Shown one piece after another: positions 53,506 through 63,015 of a stretch of 64,000 nt of DNA (position 1 is its first letter; each line of letters opens with the position of its first letter). Below the pieces are notes generated by a model. That model searched no databases and was not told the DNA's origin. It saw only the letters and a list, made by a program, of their open reading frames with translations. Origin of the DNA: Nitrospirota bacterium (lineage in GTDB: Bacteria > Nitrospirota > JACRHL01); the NCBI GenBank assembly GCA_029881725.1, contig JAOUMB010000011.1, positions 1 to 64,000 of the forward strand. Direction: 5' to 3'. The position numbers and the translations under genes are program-made.

Positions 53506-53569
53506 ACCCTCTCCCGGTGCCGTCCATGGGAACCGGGACAAAGTCCGGAATTTCGCCGGGACCAACGGT

Positions 53570-54499
53570 TCACGGCAGCAATCCGCCGTCAGAGAGGCAC
53601 GCAGCCAGACCGCTGCGGTAATCCGGATACCGCAGCTTTACTCCAAGCACCTCGATCAGACGGGTATTGCGGCACCGTTTGCTGTCTGCGATCAGGTGAA
53701 AATTGGCTTCGCCCATGCGCGCCCACGCCTCCTCCAGGGTTTCACTTTCAGGAGGCGGGACTCCCATCAGTCTGGCGGCATAATCGGCCACCTCCCGCAG
53801 GCTCGCCGGGTGGCCATCGGAAACCACCACCACATCCCCATTTTGGCCTCGCTCAATGGCTGCGACCACCGTTTGCGCCACATCCGCCACATGGATCCGG
53901 TTGACCACCAGCGGTGGATCGGCGTCCACTACCCGATAATTACCTTCCTTCAGGCGCAGCCCGATATGACGGCCGGGCCCATAAATACCGGTAAGGCGCA
54001 GAATGCGCACGGGCAGGCCCCGGCTTCGGCACCGCTCCAGAAGGCCGTTCTCCACCTGTATGCGGATTTTTCCTCGCGGGCCGGGGGATGTGGCCATCGG
54101 CGTTTCTTCGTCCACCCAATCGCCATTGCGGGCACCATAAACTCCGGTGCTGGACAGATAGACAAATGCCTCGATGCCAGGCACCTCACTCACCAGGTCC
54201 GCAAAAGCGAGCGTGTGATCGACAAAACGTTCTCCAGCTTCCCGCTCCGGACCAATTGCGTAGACGACCGCCCGGTGTCGGCTTATCAATTTCCGGGCAG
54301 CTTCCCGCGCCTTGCCGGATAGCGCATCCGGCAGGGACAATCGTTCCGCGACGGCCCCGGTGGCCGCCACAGCCCCCAGATGCGCCGGGTCGCCCACGGT
54401 ACCGGTGACCGGAACTCCGGCCTCCAGCAGCTCCAGGGCCACCGCACGACCGGAATAGCCACAGCCGACGATCAGGACACCTTTGCGCATGACGTTCAT
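53570..54499 (-). CDS. NAD(P)-dependent epimerase/SDR-type protein (YeeZ-like)
   Basis: This extended short-chain dehydrogenase-like protein of about 309 aa has nucleotide-binding loop VLIVGCGYSGRAVALELLEA, FVYLSSTGVYG and LRLTGIYGPGRH. The YxxxK pair is replaced by a GVYG-type arrangement like YeeZ/SDR_a5 proteins, whose substrates are unknown. The start is uncertain (ATG 54499, ATG 54490 or GTG 54514). It stands alone, convergent with the redox operon and divergent from radC. Confidence 0.82.
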   Translation of the reverse strand: MNVMRKGVLIVGCGYSGRAVALELLEAGVPVTGTVGDPAHLGAVAATGAVAERLSLPDALSGKAREAARKLISRHRAVVYAIGPEREAGERFVDHTLAFADLVSEVPGIEAFVYLSSTGVYGARNGDWVDEETPMATSPGPRGKIRIQVENGLLERCRSRGLPVRILRLTGIYGPGRHIGLRLKEGNYRVVDADPPLVVNRIHVADVAQTVVAAIERGQNGDVVVVSDGHPASLREVADYAARLMGVPPPESETLEEAWARMGEANFHLIADSKRCRNTRLIEVLGVKLRYPDYRSGLAACLSDGGLLP

Positions 54500-54568
54500 G
54501 AACTGCCGCACCACTCCTCAAATCGGGTAAACTGGCCTCTTCCGAGGCACACGATAACAGGAACGGCC

Positions 54569-55273
54569 ATGCCGGAGAAGCAACCAAGTCATCCGCACAC
54601 CGGGCATCGGGACCGCCTGCGCAGCCGCGCGGCGCGCGAAGGACTGGATGGATTTGCCGATCACGAAGTGCTGGAGTTGCTGCTGTTCGCGGTCATGCCC
54701 AGAGTGAACACCAACCCGCTGGCACATGGGTTAATGCACCGCTTTGGAAGTCTGTCGGCGGTACTCGAGGCCGATCCGAAGGATCTCGCCTCGGTTCCGG
54801 GCATTGGCGACCGGGGCGCCGCGTTCCTGGCCAACGTGCCCCATATCTCCCGTCGCTATCTCCACGACCGAGCCACACGTGACGATCCACCGCTTACCAG
54901 CCCGCGCGCAGTCGCCGACTATCTGGTGCCGTTAATGGCCGGACGGCCGGAAGAAGTGGTCTACCTTTTGTGTCTGGATACGCGCTGCCGCGTGCAATTT
55001 CCGGCACTGCTCAGTTCAGGCACCGTGAACGAGGCCCACGTCCACCCCCGACAGGCGGTGGAGGCTGCCCTACGACATCGCGCGTCGTCGGCCATTCTGG
55101 CCCACAATCACCCGTCCGGAAACCCCCACCCGTCGAGTTCCGACCTGGACCTCACCCGCCGTCTGGCACAGGCATTGGAAGCGGTGGATATTCCGCTTCT
55201 GGACCACGTGATTGTCGGTGGAGAGTCCACCTTCAGTTTCGAGCAGGAGGGGCTGCTGGGCGCCCGCTCCTGA
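54569..55273 (+). CDS. radC: RadC/YicR family JAB-domain protein
   Basis: This 234-aa protein has an N-terminal helix-hairpin-helix (SVPGIGDRGAAFL) and a JAMM/MPN domain with metal motif AHNHPSGNPHPSSSD and a Glu upstream (NEAHVHPRQAVEAAL). The historical name implies DNA repair, which is not well supported; biochemical function is unknown. ATG 54569 is preceded by AGGAA. Its location in core DNA, not in the island, fits the chromosomal form. Confidence 0.93.
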   Translation: MPEKQPSHPHTGHRDRLRSRAAREGLDGFADHEVLELLLFAVMPRVNTNPLAHGLMHRFGSLSAVLEADPKDLASVPGIGDRGAAFLANVPHISRRYLHDRATRDDPPLTSPRAVADYLVPLMAGRPEEVVYLLCLDTRCRVQFPALLSSGTVNEAHVHPRQAVEAALRHRASSAILAHNHPSGNPHPSSSDLDLTRRLAQALEAVDIPLLDHVIVGGESTFSFEQEGLLGARS

Positions 55274-55287
55274 CGCGCCCAACGAAA

Positions 55288-56961
55288 TCAACTTCCGCGG
55301 GGACGGATCACCAGGCGTTGGCCGGGACGCAGCACGCTGCTGGTGGTCAGCCCGTTCCAGGCCATCAGGTCGCGCAGTTGGACCTTGTACTGGTTGGCGA
55401 TCTTCCACAGGCTGTCGCCGCTCCGCACCCGGTGATGCACGGTCTGCGCCGAGGCGCTTTCCGGCGCATAGTAACGACCGGTGGGAATCATCAGAATGGC
55501 GCCCTCGCGAATCACCGTCCGACGCCCCATGTTGTTGGCCCGCTGAATGGATGAAACCCGCGTGCGGTACCGGGAGGCGATCGTGGAGAGGGTCTCGCCG
55601 CGCCGCACCCGGTGGCGTACCAACTGATTGTTGGTGCCCATGTTGCGCGATTTTTTGGCCCACTCGGCCCCTTCCACTTCGCGAATGGACGGGAAGTTGG
55701 TGGCGAACAGGTCCACCGTGCCCACCGGCACATGCACCGTGTAGGGCTTGGTCCCCGGAGGGGTCAGATTGCGCCGCAGATGCGGGTTGAGAAACTTGAT
55801 TTCGTCCTCGCTCACACCCACCGCGCGGGCAATCGCCTCAAGGGAGGTGGGGGCCGATACCGTCACGTCATCAAAGGCCATGGGCGGATGCGGCTCCACA
55901 AAGAAGCCGTACTCCTCCGGATTTTTGGCGATGATCGTCGCCGCGATAAACTTGGGAACATAATCACGGGTTTCACGCGGCAGGGCATAGGCCTCATGCA
56001 GCTCCCAGAAGGTGGTGCCACCGGTGCGGCGCATCGCCCGTGCCACGGCACCCTCCCCGGCGTTGTAGGAGGCCAGTGCCAGATACCAGTCTCCAAAGCG
56101 GTCATACAGCTCATTCAGATAGGCGGCCGCCGCGCGCGTGGAAGCCTCCACATCACGCCGCTGGTCCTCCCAGTAATCCTGCTGCAAGCCGTAGCGCTTC
56201 CCGGTACTGGAAATAAACTGCCAGGGACCGCTGGCCCGGGCGCGGGAAAACGCGTACGGGTTATAACCACTCTCGATCATCGAGAGGTAAACCATGTCCT
56301 CCGGGATCCCCTCCTCGCGGAAGATTTCCTTCATGATCGGAACATAGCGACCGGCCCGGATCAGATAACGGGAAAAAACCGGGCGGATGCGGGTCTGGAA
56401 ATATTCCAGATACACCTGAACCTGCTCGTTGACCTCCACCGCCATGTCATAGGGAACGTCGTACAGGGGGTCGATGGAGGCCCCATTTTCTCCGGAACGG
56501 GCCGGAAGGTGCACGATGCGCGGCTTTCTTTTGCCCGGGGAGGCCACCGGAACCTCATCCAGCGCCGCGTCCAAATCCTCATCCTCCGGCTCCACGGCCG
56601 GCCCGTCCAGCAAGCGGGGAACTTCCGGAAAACGCAAGGAAACCGGCACCGGGGCGGCACGCCGTTTGTCGAGCAGGGCGCCCTCCTCGAACGGCACATC
56701 ACCATCCTGGGCACCCTGCCAGTCAGCCGGGGTGGCCCACACGTCCTCAACCACCAGATTAACCAGACCCTCATCCTGTGGGAGGACTTCCGGGGCCTCC
56801 TCCGGCAGCATAACACCCGCGTCCGCAACCATCTCAAAGGGGGGATCATCGGTTACCGGGGCGCCTGGAGCGGCCGCCAGTTTGGCGCCGCCGGACGCAC
56901 AGGCCGAGAGGGCCAGCGCCGCGGTGATCGCCACGGCATGCCGGATCAGGTTGCTACGCAT
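55288..56961 (-). CDS. mltD: Membrane-bound lytic murein transglycosylase D (MltD-like, LysM)
   Basis: The enzyme cleaves peptidoglycan glycan strands to anhydromuropeptides. The 557-aa protein has a lipoprotein signal (LALSACASG), an acidic low-complexity region, an SLT domain with YLSMIESGYNPYAFSRARAS (catalytic Glu) and ASGPWQFISSTGKRYGL, then two C-terminal LysM repeats (RRGETLSTIASRYRTRVSSI and RSGDSLWKIANQYKVQLRDL). ATG 56961 is chosen because it begins the signal peptide; an upstream frame extension has no export signal. It is convergent with radC and divergent from the TolC-like gene. Confidence 0.93.
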   Translation of the reverse strand: MRSNLIRHAVAITAALALSACASGGAKLAAAPGAPVTDDPPFEMVADAGVMLPEEAPEVLPQDEGLVNLVVEDVWATPADWQGAQDGDVPFEEGALLDKRRAAPVPVSLRFPEVPRLLDGPAVEPEDEDLDAALDEVPVASPGKRKPRIVHLPARSGENGASIDPLYDVPYDMAVEVNEQVQVYLEYFQTRIRPVFSRYLIRAGRYVPIMKEIFREEGIPEDMVYLSMIESGYNPYAFSRARASGPWQFISSTGKRYGLQQDYWEDQRRDVEASTRAAAAYLNELYDRFGDWYLALASYNAGEGAVARAMRRTGGTTFWELHEAYALPRETRDYVPKFIAATIIAKNPEEYGFFVEPHPPMAFDDVTVSAPTSLEAIARAVGVSEDEIKFLNPHLRRNLTPPGTKPYTVHVPVGTVDLFATNFPSIREVEGAEWAKKSRNMGTNNQLVRHRVRRGETLSTIASRYRTRVSSIQRANNMGRRTVIREGAILMIPTGRYYAPESASAQTVHHRVRSGDSLWKIANQYKVQLRDLMAWNGLTTSSVLRPGQRLVIRPRGS

Positions 56962-57190
56962 GGTTGGTGCTCCGCATCGGTGGGCGCGTGGCGCCCTGAA
57001 AATCGTATTATCGCTTACCCGCGCCGGCTCCAGACCGGACAGGCGATTCCCCTCCCCCGAGAGGCCCCGGGACGATCCCGAGGGATATAAGGGTACCATG
57101 TGTCAGTGAATTCAACGGAATGGGGCGAACCCCTTTTTTTATGCCGCTGAATACACGGCCCCTTTCCCCACAGAGTTCCCCCTGTCTCTC

Positions 57191-57212
57191 TTATCGGCAC
57201 GACGGCCGATAA
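57191..57212. promoter_or_regulatory. Palindromic operator candidate upstream of the tolC-like gene
   Basis: TTATCGGC (57191-57198) and its perfect complement GCCGATAA (57205-57212) with a 6-nt spacer lie in the mltD/tolC intergenic region. Size and position suit a TetR/MarR-type repressor. Confidence 0.4.
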
Positions 57213-57247
57213 ACTTCGGGGCTTTTGCCGCAATTTTCGAACCGGAC

Positions 57248-57276
57248 TTGCCCTGACTGCGGCCAGTACGCAAAAT
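57248..57276 (+). promoter_or_regulatory. Possible promoter of the tolC-like gene
   Basis: TTGCCC (57248-57253), 17 nt, CAAAAT (57271-57276), 22 nt before ATG. It is of weak-to-moderate match. Confidence 0.35.
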
Positions 57277-57298
57277 ATCGGTTCAACAGAGGTTTTCC

Positions 57299-58648
57299 AT
57301 GTGCCTGATTCAACGTTCCCTGGTTCTCCTGCTCGCTATCTCCCCACTGCTCTTGCCGCTTCCAGGGCATACGCAGTCCATTGATTTTGTGGACCTGTAC
57401 CGTCAGGCTGAGCAATTTCACGAATCCGTGGGCGAAGCCGCCGCGCGCGCCAGTCAACTCACTGAGGAGCGGCGCAAGGTGCTGGCCCAATTGCTTCCCA
57501 CGCTAAGTGTGGACGGGCGTTACAACCGTCGGCAGGATGAGGTTATCAACGGCGGTTTTACATTACGGCCAAAGACCAGCTGGGACACCACCGTGCGCCT
57601 GAATCAGGCCTTGTACACAGGCGGTCGCGCCAGTACCCGATACAAGATGGCCACGATTGCCCACGAGAGCGGCCAACTGGGCGAAGTGGTGGCCCGCGAA
57701 CAGCTGATCTTCACGCTGGCCGAAGCCTTTTTCAGCGAACTCAAGGCGCAGGAAAATCTGACCGCCGTGGCCGAACGCCACGAGGGCATGAAGCGCCATC
57801 TAACCGCCGCCCGGGCGCGCGTCCGGCTGGGGGCCGATGTACGCGCCTCCGCCCTGCGGCTGGAGGCCGAAGTAGCCCAGTTGGCCGCCCAGCGGTTGGC
57901 CGCCGAAAACGAGCTACAATCCGCCCGTGAGTCCCTCGCAGTTCTGTCCGGCCTTCCGCCTGAGATGGAGTTGGGCACCCCGCCAGACCTGTCCACCATC
58001 GCCACGGTGGCTAATTCGGAAAATACCGCACTGGCAGCCCGCACCGACTTGGGAATTCTGGCCGGGGAAACCGCCGCAGCGGCCTTGGGCATCCGCTTCA
58101 CCACCGGAACCTTTCTGCCGTTCATCAGCGCCGAGGCACGTTACGAGAAAAGCGGGGAAAAATCCTCCGCCGTCAGTTTCCTGGTGGATGCCGACAAGGT
58201 GGTCACCCTGTCCGCCACCTGGGATCTGTATACTGGCGGCGAAAACGCGGCCGAGCGCCGCCGGACCCGCGCCGCCTACCGCGAAAAAAAACTGCAACTG
58301 GAACGCACTGAACGGGAGGTACGCGTGGCCGTGCAGCAAGCCCAGCGGCGGGTGGATGTGGCCGGGCGCATTGTCGAGTCGCTCACCGACCGGGTGAACT
58401 ACGCCACCGAAAATCACCGGATTGTCACTGAAACCTACAAGGCGGGCGCCGCCACCTATCTGGACGTGATCGACGCCAGCAACGCGCTGGGTGACGCCCG
58501 CTCCGATCTGGCCAACGCCCGCTTCGACCATAGCTTGGCGCTGCTCGGGCTGGCTGGAGCCACCGGCCAACTGATGACCATCATCGGTGAGCCGGCCCCG
58601 GACCTCTCCGCCATTCACAATTGGCTGGCCCGCTACGGCAAGGAATAA
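57299..58648 (+). CDS. TolC-family outer-membrane efflux/type I secretion channel
   Basis: This 449-aa protein has signal peptide MCLIQRSLVLLLAISPLLLP and two outer-membrane-efflux repeats: LPTLSVDGRYNRRQDEV with NQALYTGGRASTRYKMA in the first half, and LPFISAEARYEKSG with WDLYTGGENAAERRRTRAAY in the second, each followed by long coiled helices. The paired YTGG motifs are typical. It has no adjacent membrane-fusion protein or inner-membrane pump, so its partner is elsewhere. AGAGG precedes ATG 57299. A palindrome lies about 90 nt upstream. Confidence 0.92.
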   Translation: MCLIQRSLVLLLAISPLLLPLPGHTQSIDFVDLYRQAEQFHESVGEAAARASQLTEERRKVLAQLLPTLSVDGRYNRRQDEVINGGFTLRPKTSWDTTVRLNQALYTGGRASTRYKMATIAHESGQLGEVVAREQLIFTLAEAFFSELKAQENLTAVAERHEGMKRHLTAARARVRLGADVRASALRLEAEVAQLAAQRLAAENELQSARESLAVLSGLPPEMELGTPPDLSTIATVANSENTALAARTDLGILAGETAAAALGIRFTTGTFLPFISAEARYEKSGEKSSAVSFLVDADKVVTLSATWDLYTGGENAAERRRTRAAYREKKLQLERTEREVRVAVQQAQRRVDVAGRIVESLTDRVNYATENHRIVTETYKAGAATYLDVIDASNALGDARSDLANARFDHSLALLGLAGATGQLMTIIGEPAPDLSAIHNWLARYGKE

Positions 58649-58686
58649 ACCGCTCCCCTGCTCCTTCTGCCTGGCGGTTCCGGTTG

Positions 58687-59784
58687 CTATGGCGCGGTTG
58701 CGGGCGGATCGGAGGGAAGCTCGGGGGCGGCTATCGGATGCAGATCACCGGTAAGTGCGTTCAGAAAAGCAATCAGATCAGCCTTTTCCGCATCGGTCAG
58801 TTCGAACGGCTGGATGTTGATATCCAGATTCGGATTTGGAGTGGCGCCCCGAATGTAGAAATCGACCACCTGTTCCAGGGTGGCAAAGCGGCCATCGTGC
58901 ATATAGGGAGCAGTTGCCGCCACATTGCGTAGCGTGGGGGTGCGAAAGGCACCCCGGTCTTCCGGGTTTCCCGTCACCGCCTGTCGGCCAATATCCGGCT
59001 GCGGGTGATCCATGCCCACACCAACGTTGTGGAAGCGGAAATCCGTCAGATCGGCGGAAAAATCGTCAAACCGGTGGCACTTGGCACAGTTGGCGCGCTC
59101 CTTTTCGCGGAACAACTCCATGCCACGAATCTGTGAGGCGGTCAGGGCGGATCGCTCCCCTTTGTATTTGTAGCGGTCAAAGGGTGAAGCTCCCGACACC
59201 AGCGTTCGCTCAAAGGCAGCAATGGCCTGGACAATCCGCTCCACAGTCACCTTGCGGTCGCCAAAGGCGCTTTCAAAGAACGGCCCGTACGCGGGGATGC
59301 TGCTTATGGCATCCACCACCCCGGACAGGGTATTGCCCATCTCCACCGGATTCACCAGCGGGCCCGTAGCCTGCTCCTCCAGCGAACCAGCCCGCCCATC
59401 CCAGAACAGGGTGTCCGCATAGGCGGCGTTGAGAATCGTGGGAGCACTGCGGATACCGGTCTGTCCGCGCACACCGAAGGCCAGTGACAGGCCGTTGCTC
59501 CATCCCAGAGCCGGATTGTGGCAGGAGGCGCACGCCACGGTACCATCTCCCGACAGGCGCGGATCGAAAAAAAGCCGTGTTCCCAGCGCCACCTTCTCCG
59601 ACGTCTGTGGGTTTCCCGCCGGAAACGCAACCGGGTCCAGACCTGCTGGAGCCTCCCCGTGCTGCCCGGGATGAATCTGAATACGATGCACCTTGGGCGC
59701 TTCCAGTTCACCTGCGTGCCCGGCCAGAGGCGCGGACCAAGATACTGCACACAACAGCAGGCCGAAAATCCAGAACCCACGCAT
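58687..59784 (-). CDS. Diheme cytochrome c peroxidase (CcpA/MauG family)
   Basis: This periplasmic 365-aa protein has signal peptide FWIFGLLLCAVSWSAPLAGH, two heme sites CASCH and CAKCH, and conserved LFWDGRAGSLEEQATGPLVN, ALTASQIRGMELF and FRTPTLRNVAATAPYMHDGR (Met ligand). These fit bacterial cytochrome c peroxidase, which reduces H2O2 using cytochrome electrons. MauG-type enzymes are close relatives and cannot be excluded. ATG 59784 starts the signal peptide. It follows nadK by 56 nt at the end of a leftward gene run. Confidence 0.93.
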   Translation of the reverse strand: MRGFWIFGLLLCAVSWSAPLAGHAGELEAPKVHRIQIHPGQHGEAPAGLDPVAFPAGNPQTSEKVALGTRLFFDPRLSGDGTVACASCHNPALGWSNGLSLAFGVRGQTGIRSAPTILNAAYADTLFWDGRAGSLEEQATGPLVNPVEMGNTLSGVVDAISSIPAYGPFFESAFGDRKVTVERIVQAIAAFERTLVSGASPFDRYKYKGERSALTASQIRGMELFREKERANCAKCHRFDDFSADLTDFRFHNVGVGMDHPQPDIGRQAVTGNPEDRGAFRTPTLRNVAATAPYMHDGRFATLEQVVDFYIRGATPNPNLDINIQPFELTDAEKADLIAFLNALTGDLHPIAAPELPSDPPATAP

Positions 59785-59840
59785 GGTCGGCGCATGGACC
59801 CGGTCGGCACACCCCATCGACCGGGGGGCACCACGGGGGA

Positions 59841-60716
59841 TCATGGGATCAATTCACCGCCCCACTTGAGCTTGGTGCGCAACACCTCGAAGTAGTTGCG
59901 CTCCGGGGAGACAATCAGATTCAGGCGGTTCTCCGCGGCACGCACCTGAATCACATCTCCGGAACGCAGCGAAAATCCTACCTGGCCATCGAAGGTAACC
60001 ATCGACGCCTCCTCCTCACTGACCAGTTGGATTTCGATATTCGACCCATGGGGCAGGATGACCGGGCGGTTGGTCAGCACATGAGGTGAAATGGGAGTAA
60101 GGACAATCACGTCGTTTTCCGGATGCACAATCGGCCCGCCCGCCGACAAGCAGTAGGCGGTGGAGCCGGTGGGCGTGGCAACAATCAAGCCATCGGAACG
60201 TAGCCCGGTCATGAACTGCCCGTCCACCGAAATGTGCAGCCGGATCATGCGCGCCAGGGTTCCCTTGCTGACCACCACATCGTTCAGGCAATAGGAGGAG
60301 GCCACGACCTCTCCCTGCCTGAGCACCTCCGCTTTCAGCAGCAGGCGCTTTTCGATGGAGACGTCTCCCGCCAGCACTTTTTCTAACGTGGAGAGCATTT
60401 CGTGGGTAGGGATTTCAGTGAGAAAGCCCAAGGATCCCAAGTTAATGCCCAGCAGCGGGATCTCAAAATCCACCAGCAGGCGGGCCATGGAAAGCAGGGT
60501 GCCGTCACCCCCCAGCACAATGATCAGATCGACCATGCTGGGAATATCCGCCTTGCGGTGGGGCGAGGTTTCACCGATCAGCTTGGCGGTCATGTTGTCC
60601 ATGAACACCTGGTGATCCCGCTCATCCAGCCACGCGCGCAGGTCTTTGAGCACCGTCGCGGCACCGTCATGGTGCAGCTTGGCAATGATGCCGATTTTCT
60701 GGATTGGCAGGTTCAC
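59841..60716 (-). CDS. nadK: NAD kinase
   Basis: NadK phosphorylates NAD to NADP. The 291-aa protein has GGDGT at 69-73, the LLGINLGSLGFLTEI segment, CLNDVVVSKG and GLIVATPTGSTAYCLSAGGP, all family hallmarks. The start is GTG 60716, with GGGGG about 11 nt upstream. It lies 30 nt after the TPR lipoprotein gene, which suggests co-transcription. Confidence 0.97.
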   Translation of the reverse strand: MNLPIQKIGIIAKLHHDGAATVLKDLRAWLDERDHQVFMDNMTAKLIGETSPHRKADIPSMVDLIIVLGGDGTLLSMARLLVDFEIPLLGINLGSLGFLTEIPTHEMLSTLEKVLAGDVSIEKRLLLKAEVLRQGEVVASSYCLNDVVVSKGTLARMIRLHISVDGQFMTGLRSDGLIVATPTGSTAYCLSAGGPIVHPENDVIVLTPISPHVLTNRPVILPHGSNIEIQLVSEEEASMVTFDGQVGFSLRSGDVIQVRAAENRLNLIVSPERNYFEVLRTKLKWGGELIP

Positions 60717-60746
60717 GGGAAAAAGCCCCCTGGTACCGCAGCGCGG

Positions 60747-61451
60747 TTACCCGGATTCGTCCCCACTCGCCGGAGCTGTCTGTTCAGAACCGGCATCCCG
60801 CCGCAATCGAATGGCGGCAGCCTTGCGCCGCGCTGCCTCGGCCTCCTGCTTGAGGCCCTTCTTGTCATAGGCATCGGCCAGGTTTTCATGCGCCCGCACA
60901 TGGTCCGGCGTAATCGCGATGGCTTGCTCAAACGCCTGAATCGCCCGATCCAGTTCGCCCAGGTCCATATACGCCACCCCCACATTGTTACGCACAGTAG
61001 GCAGGTTCGGCTGGCGGGAAAGCAGTTCTTCCCAGGAAGCGATTGCCTTGACCGGCTCGCCTTTTTGGAAATACGCGTTACCCAATGTCATGCGCACCTG
61101 TGGCGGAAGGGCTGGCTGCTCGTTGAGGGCGTGGTTCAGATTCTCAATCGCCAGGTCCATCTTTCCCGCGCGATAGGCGATCTGCCCCAAATACGCATAG
61201 GAAAAAGCACGTTCCGGCGCCTTTTCATAGGCACCTTTTATGATCGCGGAAAACCCGGCAATCGCAGCTTCCACGCGACCTTCACGCAGGTCGGCCTCGG
61301 CCTTCCGGAATACCTCGTTAACCGTCGGCTGGCGCTGGGCGGAAGATTCCGCCTGAACCGGAGCAGATTCCTCCGGCTTGCTGCACCCCGCGGCGAACAA
61401 CATGCCGCCCAGCAGCATTACGCCCAAAAATCCATACACGCGGCTGGTCAT
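60747..61451 (-). CDS. TPR-repeat lipoprotein
   Basis: This 234-aa predicted lipoprotein has signal GVMLLGGMLFAAGCSKPEES with lipobox AAGC, then about four tetratricopeptide repeats (AEADLREGRVEAAIAGFSAI, SYAYLGQIAYRAGKMDLAIE, MTLGNAYFQKGEPVKAIASW, NNVGVAYMDLGELDRAIQAF), and a charged C-terminus. ATG 61451 with AGGA 9 nt upstream is preferred; ATG 61460 is also possible. It probably has a scaffolding role in the envelope; no partner is evident. It resembles PilW-type TPR lipoproteins in layout only. Confidence 0.88.
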   Translation of the reverse strand: MTSRVYGFLGVMLLGGMLFAAGCSKPEESAPVQAESSAQRQPTVNEVFRKAEADLREGRVEAAIAGFSAIIKGAYEKAPERAFSYAYLGQIAYRAGKMDLAIENLNHALNEQPALPPQVRMTLGNAYFQKGEPVKAIASWEELLSRQPNLPTVRNNVGVAYMDLGELDRAIQAFEQAIAITPDHVRAHENLADAYDKKGLKQEAEAARRKAAAIRLRRDAGSEQTAPASGDESG

Positions 61452-61543
61452 GCGGATCATTCCTACACCCCAATTCACTAAAACAAAGATCCCGGTGCTG
61501 CCTCCCCAAGTCCGCCAGAACCTACCATTTGCGGCTCCCCGCG

Positions 61544-62089
61544 TCAAATTGAGGGAGGTCGCCGTGCACTCGACTGTTGCTGATCCTGGCGCAGTTTGTC
61601 CAGTTCCTGGAAGTGCTGGTTTCCGGCCTCAACGCCGGACCGATAGACTTGGGACAGTTCATCGAAAGCGCCACGATCATCCTCCTGTACCTCGGCAGCA
61701 AGTGCTTCGTACATTTCCAGGGTGATCGCAAACAGGTCGCGCTTGGCCCGTTGCGCATCAAGGTCCATGTGATACAGCACCCGGGTATCCACCGAGTGCT
61801 CCAACGCAGCCAGTTCCAGGATGCCTTCCTCCACGCGAATGCGCTCTTCCTGATCTGCCAGGATATCCGTCATGCCCGCACGGGCAGCATCCAGCGCATC
61901 GACCAACCCCTTCCGGTCGTCCCATGAATCTTCGGTGAACACCTTGCCATTGTGGACCGCGACCCGATCGAATCCGGCATCCACTTGCGCCGCCAACTGG
62001 TCCATCCGTTGCACCGCCTGATCGTAGCGGGCATGATCGTCCACGCATCCCGCCTGCCCAACCAGCAGCAGGGCACAAAGCCACCTCAC
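61544..62089 (-). CDS. Small lipoprotein with coiled-coil, unknown function
   Basis: This 181-aa protein has a short signal peptide and lipobox QAGC (LLLVGQAGCVDDHARYD). The rest is strongly helical and charged, with likely coiled-coil segments (ARYDQAVQRMDQLAAQVDAG, EERIRVEEGILELAALEHSV). I do not recognise the family. The GTG start overlaps the thrB stop by 4 nt (GTGA), so it is translationally coupled to thrB, although the products seem functionally unrelated. Confidence 0.78.
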   Translation of the reverse strand: MRWLCALLLVGQAGCVDDHARYDQAVQRMDQLAAQVDAGFDRVAVHNGKVFTEDSWDDRKGLVDALDAARAGMTDILADQEERIRVEEGILELAALEHSVDTRVLYHMDLDAQRAKRDLFAITLEMYEALAAEVQEDDRGAFDELSQVYRSGVEAGNQHFQELDKLRQDQQQSSARRPPSI

Positions 62090-63015
62090 GGGGACAGGGT
62101 GCGTGCGCCGTCCGGATCAATGCGCGCCAGGGTGACGGTGGTATCAACACCATCCCGCGCAAAGGCAGCGGCCATTGCCTGGCCGATGGACTCGGTCAGT
62201 TTCGAATCGTCGGTCACCGCAAATACCGATGCACCCGCTCCGCTGATTGAACATCCCAACGCTCCCGCATCCAGCGCCGCTGATTTCACCCGCTTGAAGC
62301 CACGGATCAGTCCGGCACGCTGCGGTTCCACTACCCGGTCGTCAATCGCGCGACCAAAGGTGGCAGCGTCTCCACGCGCCACAGCGGCTACCATGGCACA
62401 TGCGGCCGCCATGTTGTGCACAAAACCGGCCAGCGGCACGTTGTTGGTTAGCTTGCCACGGCTGTCGCGGGTGAGCACCTGCGTGGCGGGGGTCACCACC
62501 ACCACCTCAAGCTGCTCCAGAACGCCCACCTTCCAGGCCATCTCCATCGCCGTATGGCAGGTAACCACACCGCCATACAGTGCTGCGGCTAGGTTATCCA
62601 GAAACACCCCGCCGGATACGTATTTTTCACCCTCGATACAGGAGGGAAGCACTTCCTCCTTGGAATACCGTTCGCCCAAAAGAACGTTTACCGCCCAGGC
62701 TCCGGCAACTGCGGATGCAGCACTGCTGCCCAAGCCGGTGCCCGGCACTCCCTTGTGAAGGATCAGGCGCACGCCGCGCTCTTCCTCCGACAACCGCAGC
62801 AGATGAGCGGCCGCGATGCCGCAGGTGTTCTTGCGGGCTTCGCGTGGCAAACGGCCACGATCCCCGGTGATGTCGACAATGTGCACCCCGGGCTCATCGG
62901 TCCATTCGGCTTCCACTGTATCCCCCGGACCGGTGATAGCCATGCCCACGACGTCAAATCCCGGCCCTACGTTGCCCACCGAAGCGGGAACAAACACTTT
63001 TACGCGGTCGGTCAC
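62086..63015 (-). CDS. thrB: Homoserine kinase (GHMP family)
   Basis: ThrB phosphorylates homoserine in threonine synthesis. The 309-aa protein has N-terminal VFVPASVGNVGPGFDVVGMA, the GHMP phosphate loop KGVPGTGLGSSAASAVAG and a C-terminal GCSISGAGASVFAVTDD. This is the GHMP type, distinct from the APH-fold ThrB of many alpha-proteobacteria. The GTG start 63015 overlaps the mltB stop by 4 nt and its own stop overlaps the lipoprotein start, so three genes are translationally coupled. Confidence 0.95.
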   Translation of the reverse strand: MTDRVKVFVPASVGNVGPGFDVVGMAITGPGDTVEAEWTDEPGVHIVDITGDRGRLPREARKNTCGIAAAHLLRLSEEERGVRLILHKGVPGTGLGSSAASAVAGAWAVNVLLGERYSKEEVLPSCIEGEKYVSGGVFLDNLAAALYGGVVTCHTAMEMAWKVGVLEQLEVVVVTPATQVLTRDSRGKLTNNVPLAGFVHNMAAACAMVAAVARGDAATFGRAIDDRVVEPQRAGLIRGFKRVKSAALDAGALGCSISGAGASVFAVTDDSKLTESIGQAMAAAFARDGVDTTVTLARIDPDGARTLSP

